Positions 1 through 7,369 of a DNA stretch of 44,801 bases are shown here, piece after piece. Location: the IMG/VR virus record IMGVR_UViG_3300024343_000023, positions 1-44,801 of that record; one strand, 5' to 3'. The position numbers and the translations under genes are program-made. Under the pieces are notes generated by a model. It was not told where the DNA came from and searched no databases. It saw nothing but the letters and a program-made list of their open reading frames with translations. The stretch comes from a virus. Every line of letters begins with the position of its first letter. The stretch's first letter is position 1.

Positions 1-81
1 ATCAGAACACAGTCAGTTGCAGCAGCAACAGCAAATGTTCTTTCAACAGCAACAATTACAATCACACCTTGGGCTGCATAA
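1..81 (+). CDS. C-terminal end of a probable virion/fibre protein (partial)
   Basis: The reading frame is open from the window edge and stops with TAA at 79-81, shortly before the terminator at 95-127. The visible end is 26 residues, Ala/Thr-rich and beta-like (VAAATANVLSTATITITPWAA). It resembles the last residues of the 1098-residue structural protein at 14123-17419 (AATANISARISWIEAQA), which suggests the end of a related fibre-type protein. A second frame (Gln-rich, ending at 145) also reads through but runs across the terminator, so it is less likely. The gene start lies outside the window, so function is not established. Confidence 0.35.
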   Translation: MRTQSVAAATANVLSTATITITPWAA

Positions 82-94
82 TAAACTCCCAAGC

Positions 95-127
95 AAAAAG
101 CCCCCAGCCATTGGCTGGGGGCTTTTT
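95..127. terminator. Bidirectional intrinsic terminator
   Basis: A perfect 15-bp inverted repeat (95-109 with 113-127, three-base loop) has a GC-rich core flanked by A5 on one side and T5 on the other. It can therefore terminate transcription in both directions. It sits exactly between the plus-strand gene ending at 81 and the minus-strand lysin gene ending at 142, which is the expected place for a shared convergent terminator. Confidence 0.93.
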
Positions 128-141
128 AGTTTAAAGGTATA

Positions 142-675
142 TTAGTTTGGGAACTCCCTTAGGAAGCTCTCGTATCTTTCTCCATTTTTCTGGCCTGGGT
201 ATACTTTCCAGGAGGACCAGTCTGAGCCTCCGTTTGACATGTAGTGCGCAATTTGCGCATTAGTCACGGGGTCCAGAAGTTCCTTATTTGATTTGAGGTC
301 AAATTTCTCCCGTCGGTCTTCTCCGAGACTTCCCAGCATATTAATCTGGAACATCCCGTAGGAGTTGTCGCCTGTATTGACGTTTCCGTTGTGGGCTAAG
401 GGGCGACCGTTAGATTCTTTCTTAGCAACCGCGTAGGCGACCTTGAGAGCTTTTCCCTCAAAACCAACCGCTCTAAGCAGGTCAACTAATTCTGTATCTG
501 ACAGTTCTTTTGCTCCTTTGTACTTCTCTAGTGGGTCCACAGCGATTTCTTGTACTGTCACAGTTGGAACTTTCTCATCCGCATTAGCTAGCGTGTGAGG
601 TATTCCCCCTATTAACAGTGCATACATTGAAAACACCGCCACTTTATCCATTGTTTCTTTTCTGATATTGAACAT
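142..675 (-). CDS. Secreted transglycosylase/lysozyme-type endolysin
   Basis: A 177-residue cell-wall hydrolase on the minus strand, the only confident minus-strand gene in the window. The start at 675 is chosen because GAGGAG lies just upstream on the minus strand; an upstream TTG in frame (696) lacks such a site. Residues 11-32 form a hydrophobic signal-like segment ending in a possible cleavage motif (LANA before DE). The catalytic-type core follows: KKESNGR with candidate glutamate E87, then a Gly/Asn-rich turn and SYGMFQIN (105-112), as in SLT-type lytic transglycosylases and goose-type lysozymes. The signal suggests host Sec export, perhaps independent of a holin. The divergent neighbours are holin-like, which supports a lysis module. 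The substrate, peptidoglycan, is inferred from the family. Confidence 0.8.
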   Translation of the reverse strand: MFNIRKETMDKVAVFSMYALLIGGIPHTLANADEKVPTVTVQEIAVDPLEKYKGAKELSDTELVDLLRAVGFEGKALKVAYAVAKKESNGRPLAHNGNVNTGDNSYGMFQINMLGSLGEDRREKFDLKSNKELLDPVTNAQIAHYMSNGGSDWSSWKVYPGQKNGERYESFLREFPN

Positions 676-695
676 TTCTGCTCCTCTCAGTAGCA

Positions 696-719
696 AAAGG
701 CTCCATTACTGGAGCCTTT
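696..719 (-). promoter_or_regulatory. Hairpin with T-run in the lysin leader
   Basis: A 9-bp perfect inverted repeat (696-704 with 711-719, six-base loop) is followed on the minus strand by a short T-run. It lies about 20 bases upstream of the lysin start at 675, before its ribosome-binding site. It looks like an intrinsic terminator or attenuator in the leader of the lysin transcript. On the plus strand the T-run is poor, so minus-strand action is more likely. Function is inferred. Confidence 0.5.
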
Positions 720-895
720 CAAGAACTAGAGTGCCACAGTGTTACAGCGAGAGTCAAGCCGAAGTAAATATATTTTTTATATTGAGACAAATTAAGTATT
801 TACGTATTTAATAGATACACGTATTTCCGCATTTGTATATGCGTAATGGACAACATATATCTACATTCTAATTTAAACTAGAAAATGAGAGACAT
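720..895. promoter_or_regulatory. AT-rich divergent control region
   Basis: About 175 bases between the minus-strand lysin and the plus-strand holin-like gene contain no gene. The sequence is much more AT-rich than its flanks. It holds ACGTATTT twice (802-809 and 819-826, 17 bases apart) and a small inverted repeat CGCAT/ATGCG (828-832 with 839-843), which could be operator elements. Several TATA-like hexamers occur (for example 856-861) but no clear -35/-10 pair can be assigned. A divergent promoter is expected from gene orientation. Confidence 0.4.
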
Positions 896-1141
896 ATGTC
901 AGTAGCAGAGTGGGCTGGAACACTAGCTGGATTTGCAGCTTTTGGAGCAGCAATTATTACAGCCACATCATGGGTATTAAAATCTTACCTAAAGAACTAT
1001 GTACATGAACTTAAGCCCAACGGCGGGGGCTCGATGAAAGATACCGTCAATAAAATTCATGCCGAGATGGTAGACCTGCGCGTCTCTGTTGCTCGTCTTG
1101 AAGGTCGCTTTACACAGCACCTAGACGAAACCGAGAAGTAG
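896..1141 (+). CDS. Holin-like membrane protein with C-terminal coiled coil
   Basis: An 81-residue protein with one strongly hydrophobic N-terminal segment (about residues 5-30) followed by a hydrophilic linker and an amphipathic, heptad-like tail (about 48-78). This one-membrane-helix plus coiled-coil layout occurs in many small actinophage lysis-module proteins. It is the first gene of a plus-strand run diverging from the lysin. A role as holin or holin partner at the cytoplasmic membrane is inferred from topology and position; no diagnostic motif is visible. Confidence 0.55.
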   Translation: MSVAEWAGTLAGFAAFGAAIITATSWVLKSYLKNYVHELKPNGGGSMKDTVNKIHAEMVDLRVSVARLEGRFTQHLDETEK

Positions 1142-1159
1142 TAGTACTCTTTTATTAAT

Positions 1160-1175
1160 CCCCCACACACGGGGG
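1160..1175 (+). other. Small GC hairpin ahead of second holin-like gene
   Basis: CCCCC (1160-1164) and GGGGG (1171-1175) flank a six-base loop, just upstream of the ribosome-binding site of the gene at 1189. It may modulate transcript stability or translation; no T-run follows, so it is not a standard terminator. Confidence 0.35.
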
Positions 1176-1188
1176 TCTAAGGAGAACC

Positions 1189-1383
1189 ATGAACAAAGAA
1201 CAGCTAACAGCAGCACTTGGCACATACCTACGTGCAAGCGCGGCATCAGTCGTCGCCCTATACATGAGCGGCATTACGGACCCAAAGACTCTGCTTAACG
1301 CATTTATTGCAGGTCTCATTGGCCCTCTAGCAAAAGCCGTAAATCCTAAAGATAAGGCATACGGAATCGGCGCAAGTAAGTAG
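1189..1383 (+). CDS. Small holin-like protein
   Basis: A 64-residue protein with a good ribosome-binding site (AAGGAG, six bases before ATG). The N-terminal half has an Ala-rich helix with moderate hydrophobicity (about residues 15-27), then TDPKTLLNAFIAGLIGPLAK, a second hydrophobic stretch (about 35-49), and a short polar tail ending GIGASK. I recall similar small proteins with the TDPK motif annotated as holins in actinobacteriophages. Its place near the lysin supports a lysis role at the host membrane. Holin function is probable rather than shown. Confidence 0.6.
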   Translation: MNKEQLTAALGTYLRASAASVVALYMSGITDPKTLLNAFIAGLIGPLAKAVNPKDKAYGIGASK

Positions 1384-1390
1384 AATAGGA

Positions 1391-1413
1391 GGAGGCGGGT
1401 GACCCCCGCCTCC
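1391..1413 (+). other. GC-rich intergenic hairpin
   Basis: GGAGGCGGG (1391-1399) pairs with CCCGCCTCC (1405-1413) around a five-base loop, between the holin-like gene and the next small gene. No T-run follows. It may stabilise the 3' end of the upstream message or give partial termination. Confidence 0.55.
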
Positions 1414-1431
1414 AACTATTAGGAGGATATT

Positions 1432-1662
1432 ATGGCGAAGCCAAAGTGTGATAATTGTGAACTAGACGCTGCTTATACATGTGCAGACCCAGGGACTAAC
1501 CCAGTTAATTATTGCCACAACGATTTACCAAAGTGGTTACAGGAACGTGCTGATTCTGGTCACTTCCCATTAGTTGAAGCAGTTGAAGAAAAGCCTTCTA
1601 AGAAGAAAGCCGTTCCTGCTGAAGATAAGGCAGAGGAAGTCCCTGCCGATGAAAGTAAGTAG
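1432..1662 (+). CDS. Small Cys-rich protein with acidic/Lys tail
   Basis: A 76-residue protein with a strong ribosome-binding site (AGGAGG). The N-terminal half carries four cysteines and a histidine (CDNCEL at 6-9, YTCAD near 17, NYCHND near 28), consistent with a small zinc-binding fold. The C-terminal part (from about residue 45) is low-complexity, alternating Glu/Ala/Lys. No family is recognised. It overlaps the next gene by 14 bases, indicating translational coupling. The metal-binding idea is inference from cysteine spacing. Confidence 0.65.
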   Translation: MAKPKCDNCELDAAYTCADPGTNPVNYCHNDLPKWLQERADSGHFPLVEAVEEKPSKKKAVPAEDKAEEVPADESK

Positions 1663-1912
1663 AAGACAAGCAATACAGGTACATCCAGTACCTGACCGAA
1701 TGGTGGAGCCACAGGGCCCATTTCCTAGGGAACTCTTTAGAGAGCCTAAAATTGTCATTGATGAAGATGACCCGTACTCTGATGATGGTTCAAACCACCC
1801 ACTAGGCGCTACAGTACAAAATAACTTTACTCCAGAGAAATATCTTCGTTGTTCACGCTGTTTTTCACGTGTTACAGAATCGGAGACTAAGAACCACAGT
1901 TGCGAGGAATAA
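1649..1912 (+). CDS. Small protein with C-terminal zinc-finger-like motif
   Basis: An 87-residue protein. The frame is open further upstream, but the start at 1649 is chosen because it follows a GAGGAAG ribosome-binding site and gives a short overlap with the preceding gene; an upstream start would overlap it heavily. The C-terminus holds CSRC followed by a His and a Cys (NHSCEE), a C-x2-C...H-x-C arrangement like a zinc finger. The middle is Pro-rich and acidic. No family is recognised. Its stop overlaps the start of the next gene (TAATG). Confidence 0.6.
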   Translation: MKVSRRQAIQVHPVPDRMVEPQGPFPRELFREPKIVIDEDDPYSDDGSNHPLGATVQNNFTPEKYLRCSRCFSRVTESETKNHSCEE

Positions 1913-2397
1913 TGGCTAAGCCAGACCCAAAGTTAGAGTTAGCCGCTAAACAACGCGAAGAACAAAAGAATAGAATTCTTAACCTTGGTTTAAGAGCGCA
2001 AGAAAAACTATTAATTGATAGCCCTTTTCAAGAGCAATTCAAAGTAGTCTTGCCTTCTGAGTTTCGTCACGCTAACACAATAAATTCTTCACGCCCACGT
2101 GCACATGCTATAGGGTATAACTACGGGTCTAGAACTCTGTACGTTGTATTTAGAGATGGTACACAGTGGCAGTACGATAATGTAGGTGCTAACCACTGGG
2201 AAGCTATACAGGTAGCAGATTCGACTGGTCGATACCTTGCGTCTAGCGGATTAGATAAGTGGCCTACAATGGGACCTGCTAACTCAGATGATATATCTCC
2301 AGAAGCTCAGGAACGTCTGTCACAAACGGCAGCAACTGCTAGTAGAATACAGAAAGTAAGAGAAGACTTTAAAATCCCATTTTCAGGTAAAGAGTAG
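1912..2397 (+). CDS. KTSC-domain protein
   Basis: A 161-residue protein started at the ATG that overlaps the previous stop, with GAGGAA five bases upstream; an in-frame ATG 12 bases earlier has no better site. Residues about 65-110 match the KTSC-domain pattern: a strand with IGYNYGSRTLYVVF, then DGTQWQYDNV, then a helix and STGRYLASS. KTSC domains occur as small stand-alone phage proteins and as fusions to RNA-related enzymes; their biochemical role is not known to me. The flanks are charged helices. It is probably part of the small-gene operon from 896 to 2922. Confidence 0.65.
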   Translation: MAKPDPKLELAAKQREEQKNRILNLGLRAQEKLLIDSPFQEQFKVVLPSEFRHANTINSSRPRAHAIGYNYGSRTLYVVFRDGTQWQYDNVGANHWEAIQVADSTGRYLASSGLDKWPTMGPANSDDISPEAQERLSQTAATASRIQKVREDFKIPFSGKE

Positions 2398-2399
2398 AT

Positions 2400-2690
2400 A
2401 TGAAATCATACGGACCACTATACGGCGGAAAACTTCGTTACTGGCATAGAAAAGCTTTACCTATAATTGAGGTAGGCAGTACTCAAGAGACAGAATATCC
2501 ATATAGAAAAGGTAAGTGCCTAGTGTTCAGGCTCCCATTTACAGAGCCTGGTTTATATGCAGGAGTTTTCTACCATACCCCAGATATTATGTGGGATGAC
2601 GAGGACGCTGTTGATAAGCTACTATCTGATGCTATGAAAGGCCGTGAAGCCTGGAAACCCAAGGATGGAGCATATGATGAGTTTTTTTAA
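2400..2690 (+). CDS. Hypothetical protein
   Basis: A 96-residue protein beginning three bases after the preceding stop, so probably co-translated. It is rich in aromatic residues (YWHRKALP, LYAGVFYHTP, IMWDDED) and looks like a compact mixed alpha/beta fold with an acidic C-terminal helix. No signal, membrane segment or known motif is visible. It overlaps the next gene by 17 bases. Function unknown. Confidence 0.6.
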   Translation: MKSYGPLYGGKLRYWHRKALPIIEVGSTQETEYPYRKGKCLVFRLPFTEPGLYAGVFYHTPDIMWDDEDAVDKLLSDAMKGREAWKPKDGAYDEFF

Positions 2691-2922
2691 GAAAGAAGCT
2701 TGGACTAAGCCTTTTCCTGAAAAAGTAGCCAGAAGAGTATCTAAGATTCCAACTGGGGAACTAGAGATGTGGGCAGACCAAGCTATTACTGAAATTGGTC
2801 GTTGCCTTTCTGGTTATACTAAAAATAGAGACGCTGTTTACCTAAATGAAGCTCTTAAGGGAGCCGAAGCTTTACATGCAGTTGTTGACCAGTTACACAC
2901 TAGAATGAGCAAGCCTCTTTAA
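2674..2922 (+). CDS. Hypothetical helical protein
   Basis: An 82-residue protein that is mostly helical by composition, with Lys/Pro-rich N-terminus and a helix LEMWADQAITEIGRCL. The start at 2674 is preferred because AAGGA lies eight bases upstream; in-frame ATGs at 2665 and 2677 are alternatives. It is the last gene before a terminator and sits just ahead of the large terminase. A small terminase subunit is conceivable from position and size, but there is no motif to support it, so it is left unknown. Confidence 0.55.
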   Translation: MMSFFKKEAWTKPFPEKVARRVSKIPTGELEMWADQAITEIGRCLSGYTKNRDAVYLNEALKGAEALHAVVDQLHTRMSKPL

Positions 2923-2991
2923 TTATCCTATTAGTTATGCTAGAATTATCCTTGCCTCTCTTCCTCTCCCCGTGTGATGGCATCAAAAGGT

Positions 2992-3020
2992 CCTGGGTAT
3001 AACTACCCAGGCTTTTTGTT
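2992..3020 (+). terminator. Intrinsic terminator before the terminase gene
   Basis: CCTGGGTA (2992-2999) pairs with TACCCAGG (3004-3011) around a TAAC loop, followed by CTTTTTGTTTT. It ends the small-gene operon 896-2922 and insulates the packaging/structural operon that starts at 3042. A TATATT hexamer at 3022-3027 just after it could be a -10 for the next operon, though no -35 is evident. Confidence 0.88.
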
Positions 3021-3041
3021 TTATATTAAACTAAGGTTAAT

Positions 3042-4637
3042 ATGGACAACAACATTGTTTTAGAAGAAGACGAAGATGACGAGTTCTTCCCTGAGGAAGA
3101 GCTCGAAGAAGGCCTGCCTGAAGAAGAAGAAGATATTGAGCTTGATGAGCTCTCTAAAGAGTTTGTAAAAAAGCTAATTGATAGATGTATTGAGTTCATG
3201 AACGCTTTAGTAGGCCATGAGCTACACCCTTATCAAATGCCTCTTGCCCGTCGCATCATTGAGTCCGTAATTATCAATGACGGTGAAGAAGTAACAGCGT
3301 TAGCCGCACGTCAGTCAGGTAAGTCTGAAACAATTGCTAATACCGTAGCAACGCTAATGGTGCTTTTGCCACGCCTTGCAAAGATGTATCCAGACCTATT
3401 AGGTCAGTTTAAAGAGGGCATCTGGATTGGTATGTTTGCTCCAGTTGAAGGTCAGGTAGAAACTCTCTTTGGTCGCACTGTTAATAGGCTTACTAGCGAA
3501 CGTGCTTTAGAGATTTTAGGTGACCCTGAGATTGATGACAGCCTAGGTAAAGTTCCAGGCGTTACTAGACAAATTAAATTAAAGAACTCTGGCAGTAGCC
3601 TTATGATGATGACAGCTAACCCACGTGCAAAGATTGAATCTAAGTCTTTCCACCTTATTGTTATTGACGAGTGTCAAGAAGCAGATGACTTCGTGGTATC
3701 TAAGTCTATCTCTCCTATGCTTGCGTACTACTCAGGAACCATGGTTAAGACTGGAACTCCTACTACGCATAAAAACAACTTCTATCGTTCTATCCAACTC
3801 AATAAGCGTAGACAGACAGGTAGAGGAATTCGCACTAACCACTTTGAGTGGGATTACAGAGATGTAAGTAAGTGCAACGCTAACTACGCAAAGTTCATTA
3901 AAAAAGAAATGCTGCGTATTGGCGAAGACTCAGATGAGTTCCAGATGTCCTACTGCTGTAAGTGGTTGCTGGAACGAGGTATGTTCGTAACCTCAGCTAT
4001 GATGGATGAGCTTGGAGACACATCTCAAGAAACCGTTAAGGCTTGGCACCGTTCCCCAGTTGTAGTAGGTATTGACCCTGCTCGTAAGATGGACTCCACA
4101 GTTGTCACGGTTGTTTGGGTTGACTGGGATAGGCCTGATGAGTTTGGATATTTTGACCATAGAATTTTAAACTGGCTGGAGTTACAAGGTGATGACTGGG
4201 AAGACCAATACTTTCAAATCGTTAATTTCTTGGGGAGTTACGACGTACTTGCTGTTGGCGTTGACGCTAACGGCGTGGGTGATGCGGTTGCACAAAGACT
4301 CAAACTCCTCCTCCCAAGAGCAGAAGTACATTCCATAGGAAGTAGTCAACCAGAGCAATCAAAGCGTTGGAAACACCTTAAGGCTTTAATTGACCGCAGA
4401 TTAGTTGGTTGGCCTGCACACGCAAAGACAAGGCGACTACGGACCTGGAAGCGTTTCTACCAACAAATGACAGACTTGGAAACTAAGTTCACAGGACCTA
4501 ACTTCCTTGCTCATGCGCCAGATGAGGCGCATGCCCACGATGACTATGCGGACAGCCTTGCAATAGCCGTATCTTTAACTTTAGATATGACTATGCCTTC
4601 GGTTGAAGTATCTACCTCCCCGTTCTTCAGTAGGTAG
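3042..4637 (+). CDS. terL: Terminase large subunit
   Basis: A 531-residue DNA-packaging motor protein. It has an ATPase domain with Walker A-like AARQSGKSE (88-96), Walker B LIVIDE (205-210) with a following acidic residue, and a coupling motif near GTPTTHKNN (228-236). A C-terminal RNase H-like nuclease follows, with VVGIDPARKMDST (341-353), GVDANG and a final HDDYADSLA acidic triad element. It cuts concatemeric DNA and pumps it through the portal. The first 38 residues form an unusual, almost entirely acidic extension before the normal start of the family. A TATATT-like -10 and AAGG ribosome-binding site precede it. Downstream come portal and scaffold genes, as expected. Confidence 0.95.
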   Translation: MDNNIVLEEDEDDEFFPEEELEEGLPEEEEDIELDELSKEFVKKLIDRCIEFMNALVGHELHPYQMPLARRIIESVIINDGEEVTALAARQSGKSETIANTVATLMVLLPRLAKMYPDLLGQFKEGIWIGMFAPVEGQVETLFGRTVNRLTSERALEILGDPEIDDSLGKVPGVTRQIKLKNSGSSLMMMTANPRAKIESKSFHLIVIDECQEADDFVVSKSISPMLAYYSGTMVKTGTPTTHKNNFYRSIQLNKRRQTGRGIRTNHFEWDYRDVSKCNANYAKFIKKEMLRIGEDSDEFQMSYCCKWLLERGMFVTSAMMDELGDTSQETVKAWHRSPVVVGIDPARKMDSTVVTVVWVDWDRPDEFGYFDHRILNWLELQGDDWEDQYFQIVNFLGSYDVLAVGVDANGVGDAVAQRLKLLLPRAEVHSIGSSQPEQSKRWKHLKALIDRRLVGWPAHAKTRRLRTWKRFYQQMTDLETKFTGPNFLAHAPDEAHAHDDYADSLAIAVSLTLDMTMPSVEVSTSPFFSR

Positions 4638-4718
4638 TTACCCGTTTAGCCTGACTTTACGACCAATAAGTAGGACACTTTTACACGAGGTCCTCAACCC
4701 TTATAAGGAGTATAAAAA

Positions 4719-5117
4719 ATGGCAATTGCCCCAACACCTAAGTTCCCTGAAAAGCCAGGAACCACTTACGACCGTAAGATGGCTTCTGCAACACCAGGAC
4801 AACGTGGCCCACTACGTTTTGAAGAAGGTCTTGCAACTGATACTGACATTCCTAGCGAATTCACTAACGGTGCAATGCATGGATACGAACCTGCACCAGG
4901 TCGTCCAAACCGTAACAAGCCTGTTCACACAAAGACAGCAGAAGAAACAATGCGTGAACGCGCACACGTTGGTTCTGCAGCATGGGTAGAAGCACCAGCA
5001 AGCCTTACTGATTTTTCAGCAGGCGGATTTGCTGACCATGGAGATAACCGCATTGAGCGCGTAATTCGCAGCGGTGCAAACCAAAAAGCATCTAACCCAG
5101 CAGTAGTAAACGATTAA
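4719..5117 (+). CDS. Hypothetical protein between terminase and portal
   Basis: A 132-residue protein with a good ribosome-binding site (AAGGAG). It is polar, Pro/Gly-rich and probably partly disordered at the N-terminus (TPKFPEKPGTTYDRK). No membrane segment or recognised motif. The position between terminase and portal suggests a minor virion or packaging-related protein, but this is only context. The 81 bases before it hold no gene. Confidence 0.6.
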   Translation: MAIAPTPKFPEKPGTTYDRKMASATPGQRGPLRFEEGLATDTDIPSEFTNGAMHGYEPAPGRPNRNKPVHTKTAEETMRERAHVGSAAWVEAPASLTDFSAGGFADHGDNRIERVIRSGANQKASNPAVVND

Positions 5118-5125
5118 TTAGGTTT

Positions 5126-5166
5126 CCTACCCCCGTTCAGCATATTTGAAAAGCTGCGGGGGTAGG
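5126..5166 (+). terminator. Strong intergenic hairpin (partial terminator?)
   Basis: CCTACCCCCG (5126-5135) pairs with CGGGGGTAGG (5157-5166); CAGC (5138-5141) pairs with GCTG (5153-5156) after a two-base bulge. The loop is 5142-5152. The downstream run is only moderately T-rich, so it could be a leaky terminator or an mRNA-stabilising structure between the genes at 4719 and 5190. Confidence 0.6.
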
Positions 5167-5189
5167 TTCCTCATTTCTAAGGATTAACA

Positions 5190-5495
5190 ATGGCACTTAT
5201 CTCAGGTAAAGAAGTAAAAAAGACGGAAGAGCGCGTAGCCGCAAATCCTAAACTTTGGAACATGATTACCGCTCAAGCGGGAGCAAAGTTCTCTAAAAAC
5301 TCACCTGCCCGTGGTCACTGGATTCATGCTAAATACAATCAAATGGGTGGTCAATACGTCAACTCTAAAAGAGAAGTAGACCCACGTTTTCGAGATTACG
5401 CACACGAAGAGATAGAAAAAAAAGAAGAGCAGCAAAAAAAGAAGGTTGTTAAAAAAGTTGGCAAGGCCAATATCCGCGGCGAGCGTATTCGCTAA
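5190..5495 (+). CDS. Small basic hypothetical protein
   Basis: A 101-residue protein with AAGGA just upstream of ATG. The N-terminal 70 residues look folded (NPKLWNMITAQAGAKF, RGHWIHAKYNQMGG), followed by a highly charged helix rich in Lys/Glu (72-90). The overall charge is strongly positive, so nucleic-acid contact is possible. No family is recognised. It lies between terminase and portal, in the packaging block. Confidence 0.6.
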   Translation: MALISGKEVKKTEERVAANPKLWNMITAQAGAKFSKNSPARGHWIHAKYNQMGGQYVNSKREVDPRFRDYAHEEIEKKEEQQKKKVVKKVGKANIRGERIR

Positions 5496-5547
5496 CCTTA
5501 TTTAATTGTGGTAGTCTTTGTCTATATGTAAGAAAAAGGTGGAATAG

Positions 5548-7254
5548 TTGAGCGGTATTGATTTTTCTCCCCCCTCTTATAGGGCGGCGTCTAGCGACCT
5601 AACTATCTCCATTTCTCCACTAGGTTTAGTGGAATTGGCTGATGAAGAATTTGAAGTTCACGGTCCTCGTCTAAATCGCTACTCCCTTAACTGGGCTATG
5701 TACCTTGGTCACCACTACTCATATCGTCGCCAGGTGGGTGATGCACAGCTAGTACTTAACTACTACCGTGCTTTTACAGATTTTATTATTAACTTTACTT
5801 TTGGTAAGGGCGTTAACTTCCGCTCACCAAAGGAGACCGAAGCTATTGTTCCTGACCTACTTGAAAGAGTGTGGGAAGTAGATAACAACAAAGCAACAAT
5901 TTTATGGGAGATGGGCCAGCAAGGTTCGGTCTCTGGCGATTGCTTTATTAAGGTAGCTTATGAAGAAGCATGGGTTGACCCATCAGGTATGGCGCACCCT
6001 GGACGTGTTCGCATTCTTCCCCTTAATGCTGCTTTTTGTTTTCCAGAGTTTCACCCACATGACCGCGAGCGCCTTATACGCTTTAAGTTAAAGTATCGTT
6101 TCTGGGGCACATCACTAGAAGGTACTCGTCAGGTATTTACTTACACTGAAATTCTTACAGAAGATGTGATTGAGGAATACATCAACGATGAACTTATTGA
6201 TTCTCGCCCTAACCCGCTTGGTACTATTCCCATTGTTCATATTCCAAATGTTCGCGTTAGTGGTAGCCCTTGGGGTCTTAGCGACGGTCATGACATTATT
6301 AATATTAACCGTACTTATAACGAGACTGCTACTGACATCGCTGACATCGTTAATTATCATGCTGCTCCCGTCACAGTCATCATTGGTGCCAAAGCTTCAC
6401 AATTGGAAAAGGGCGCTAACAAAGTCTGGGGCGGTCTACCGAAAGACGCGAGGGTAGAAAACCTAGAAGGCGGTGCACAAGGACTTAAGGGAGCTATGGA
6501 CTTCCTATCAATGCTTAAGAAGTCTATGCACGAAATGATTGGTGTTCCTGAGACCGCCCTTGGTCAAGCACAGCCAATCTCTAATACATCTGGCGTAGCG
6601 CTATCTATCCAGTTCCAGCCTTTGATGAACCGCTACCACCAGAAGATTGTTCAGTACGCACGTGGACTAGAGCTTGTTAATCAGCTTATCCTACGCAGCC
6701 TTGCGGTCAAGGAGCCAGAAAGCTTTATTTGGGACCCAACAACTAATACAAAGCTTAAGAAGGGTCAGGTCGACCGTCTAGACCCTAATGACCCACTTAC
6801 CTATTTAACTTACGTACATTTCCCACAGCCACTTCCACTAGACAAGTTGATTGCCCTTAACGAAGTTCAATCTATGCTTTCACTAGGGTTGGAGTCTAAG
6901 GAAGGTGCTCTTCGTACCCTTGGTGAAGAGTTCCCTACAGAGAAGCTTAATGAAATCCGTCAAGAACTTATGGACGATGCAGTTGCTGATGGAGCCCTTA
7001 AGCTCCTACAGACTCAGATTGAGCAAGAAATTGCTGAACTTACAGGCACTATGCCTAACCCTGAAACTGGAGGCGCTCCTGGCGCCCCTAGTGCAGCTGG
7101 TGCTCCTGGAGCCCCAGCAGTACTACCACCAACAATGGATGAAGCGCTAGGTGCCGCCAATATGGGCGAAGCAGACCTACGTAACAAGTTGGTAACTGAA
7201 GCTTATGGCACCGTTCTCCCACAGAGACGTGTACCAGAAGAATACGAAAAATAA
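5548..7254 (+). CDS. Portal protein
   Basis: A 568-residue portal that forms the ring through which DNA enters the capsid. The start is TTG at 5548, preceded by AGGTGG; no better ATG lies nearby. Family features include the N-terminal stretch with RRQVGDAQLVLNYYRAFTDF, a GDCFIKV strand, a central NYNETATDIAD-like helical region and the stem-like MIGVPETALGQAQPIS...SGVAL segment. The last about 80 residues include a low-complexity PGAPSAAGAPGAPA linker. It sits between terminase and scaffold, as is standard. Assignment rests on pattern and gene order. Confidence 0.88.
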   Translation: MSGIDFSPPSYRAASSDLTISISPLGLVELADEEFEVHGPRLNRYSLNWAMYLGHHYSYRRQVGDAQLVLNYYRAFTDFIINFTFGKGVNFRSPKETEAIVPDLLERVWEVDNNKATILWEMGQQGSVSGDCFIKVAYEEAWVDPSGMAHPGRVRILPLNAAFCFPEFHPHDRERLIRFKLKYRFWGTSLEGTRQVFTYTEILTEDVIEEYINDELIDSRPNPLGTIPIVHIPNVRVSGSPWGLSDGHDIININRTYNETATDIADIVNYHAAPVTVIIGAKASQLEKGANKVWGGLPKDARVENLEGGAQGLKGAMDFLSMLKKSMHEMIGVPETALGQAQPISNTSGVALSIQFQPLMNRYHQKIVQYARGLELVNQLILRSLAVKEPESFIWDPTTNTKLKKGQVDRLDPNDPLTYLTYVHFPQPLPLDKLIALNEVQSMLSLGLESKEGALRTLGEEFPTEKLNEIRQELMDDAVADGALKLLQTQIEQEIAELTGTMPNPETGGAPGAPSAAGAPGAPAVLPPTMDEALGAANMGEADLRNKLVTEAYGTVLPQRRVPEEYEK

Positions 7255-7369
7255 GCGTTTACGCTGACATTTTTTGTGTTAAGCAAGAAAATATATACAA
7301 CGTTCGGTCATATGTGTTACGCCAGTAATGGCATTCGGAAAACGACCTCTAGGAGAAAAAGGAATCTTT

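Noticed and set aside
2-145. Gln-rich plus-strand frame at the window edge
   Set aside because: It runs through the perfect terminator stem and overlaps the lysin stop; the other frame stops cleanly before the terminator.
1574-1648. Upstream extension of the gene at 1649
   Set aside because: It would overlap most of the previous gene; the ATG at 1649 has a good ribosome-binding site and a short overlap.
7328-7369. Upstream ATG for the scaffold
   Set aside because: No ribosome-binding site, whereas AAAGGA precedes the ATG at 7370.
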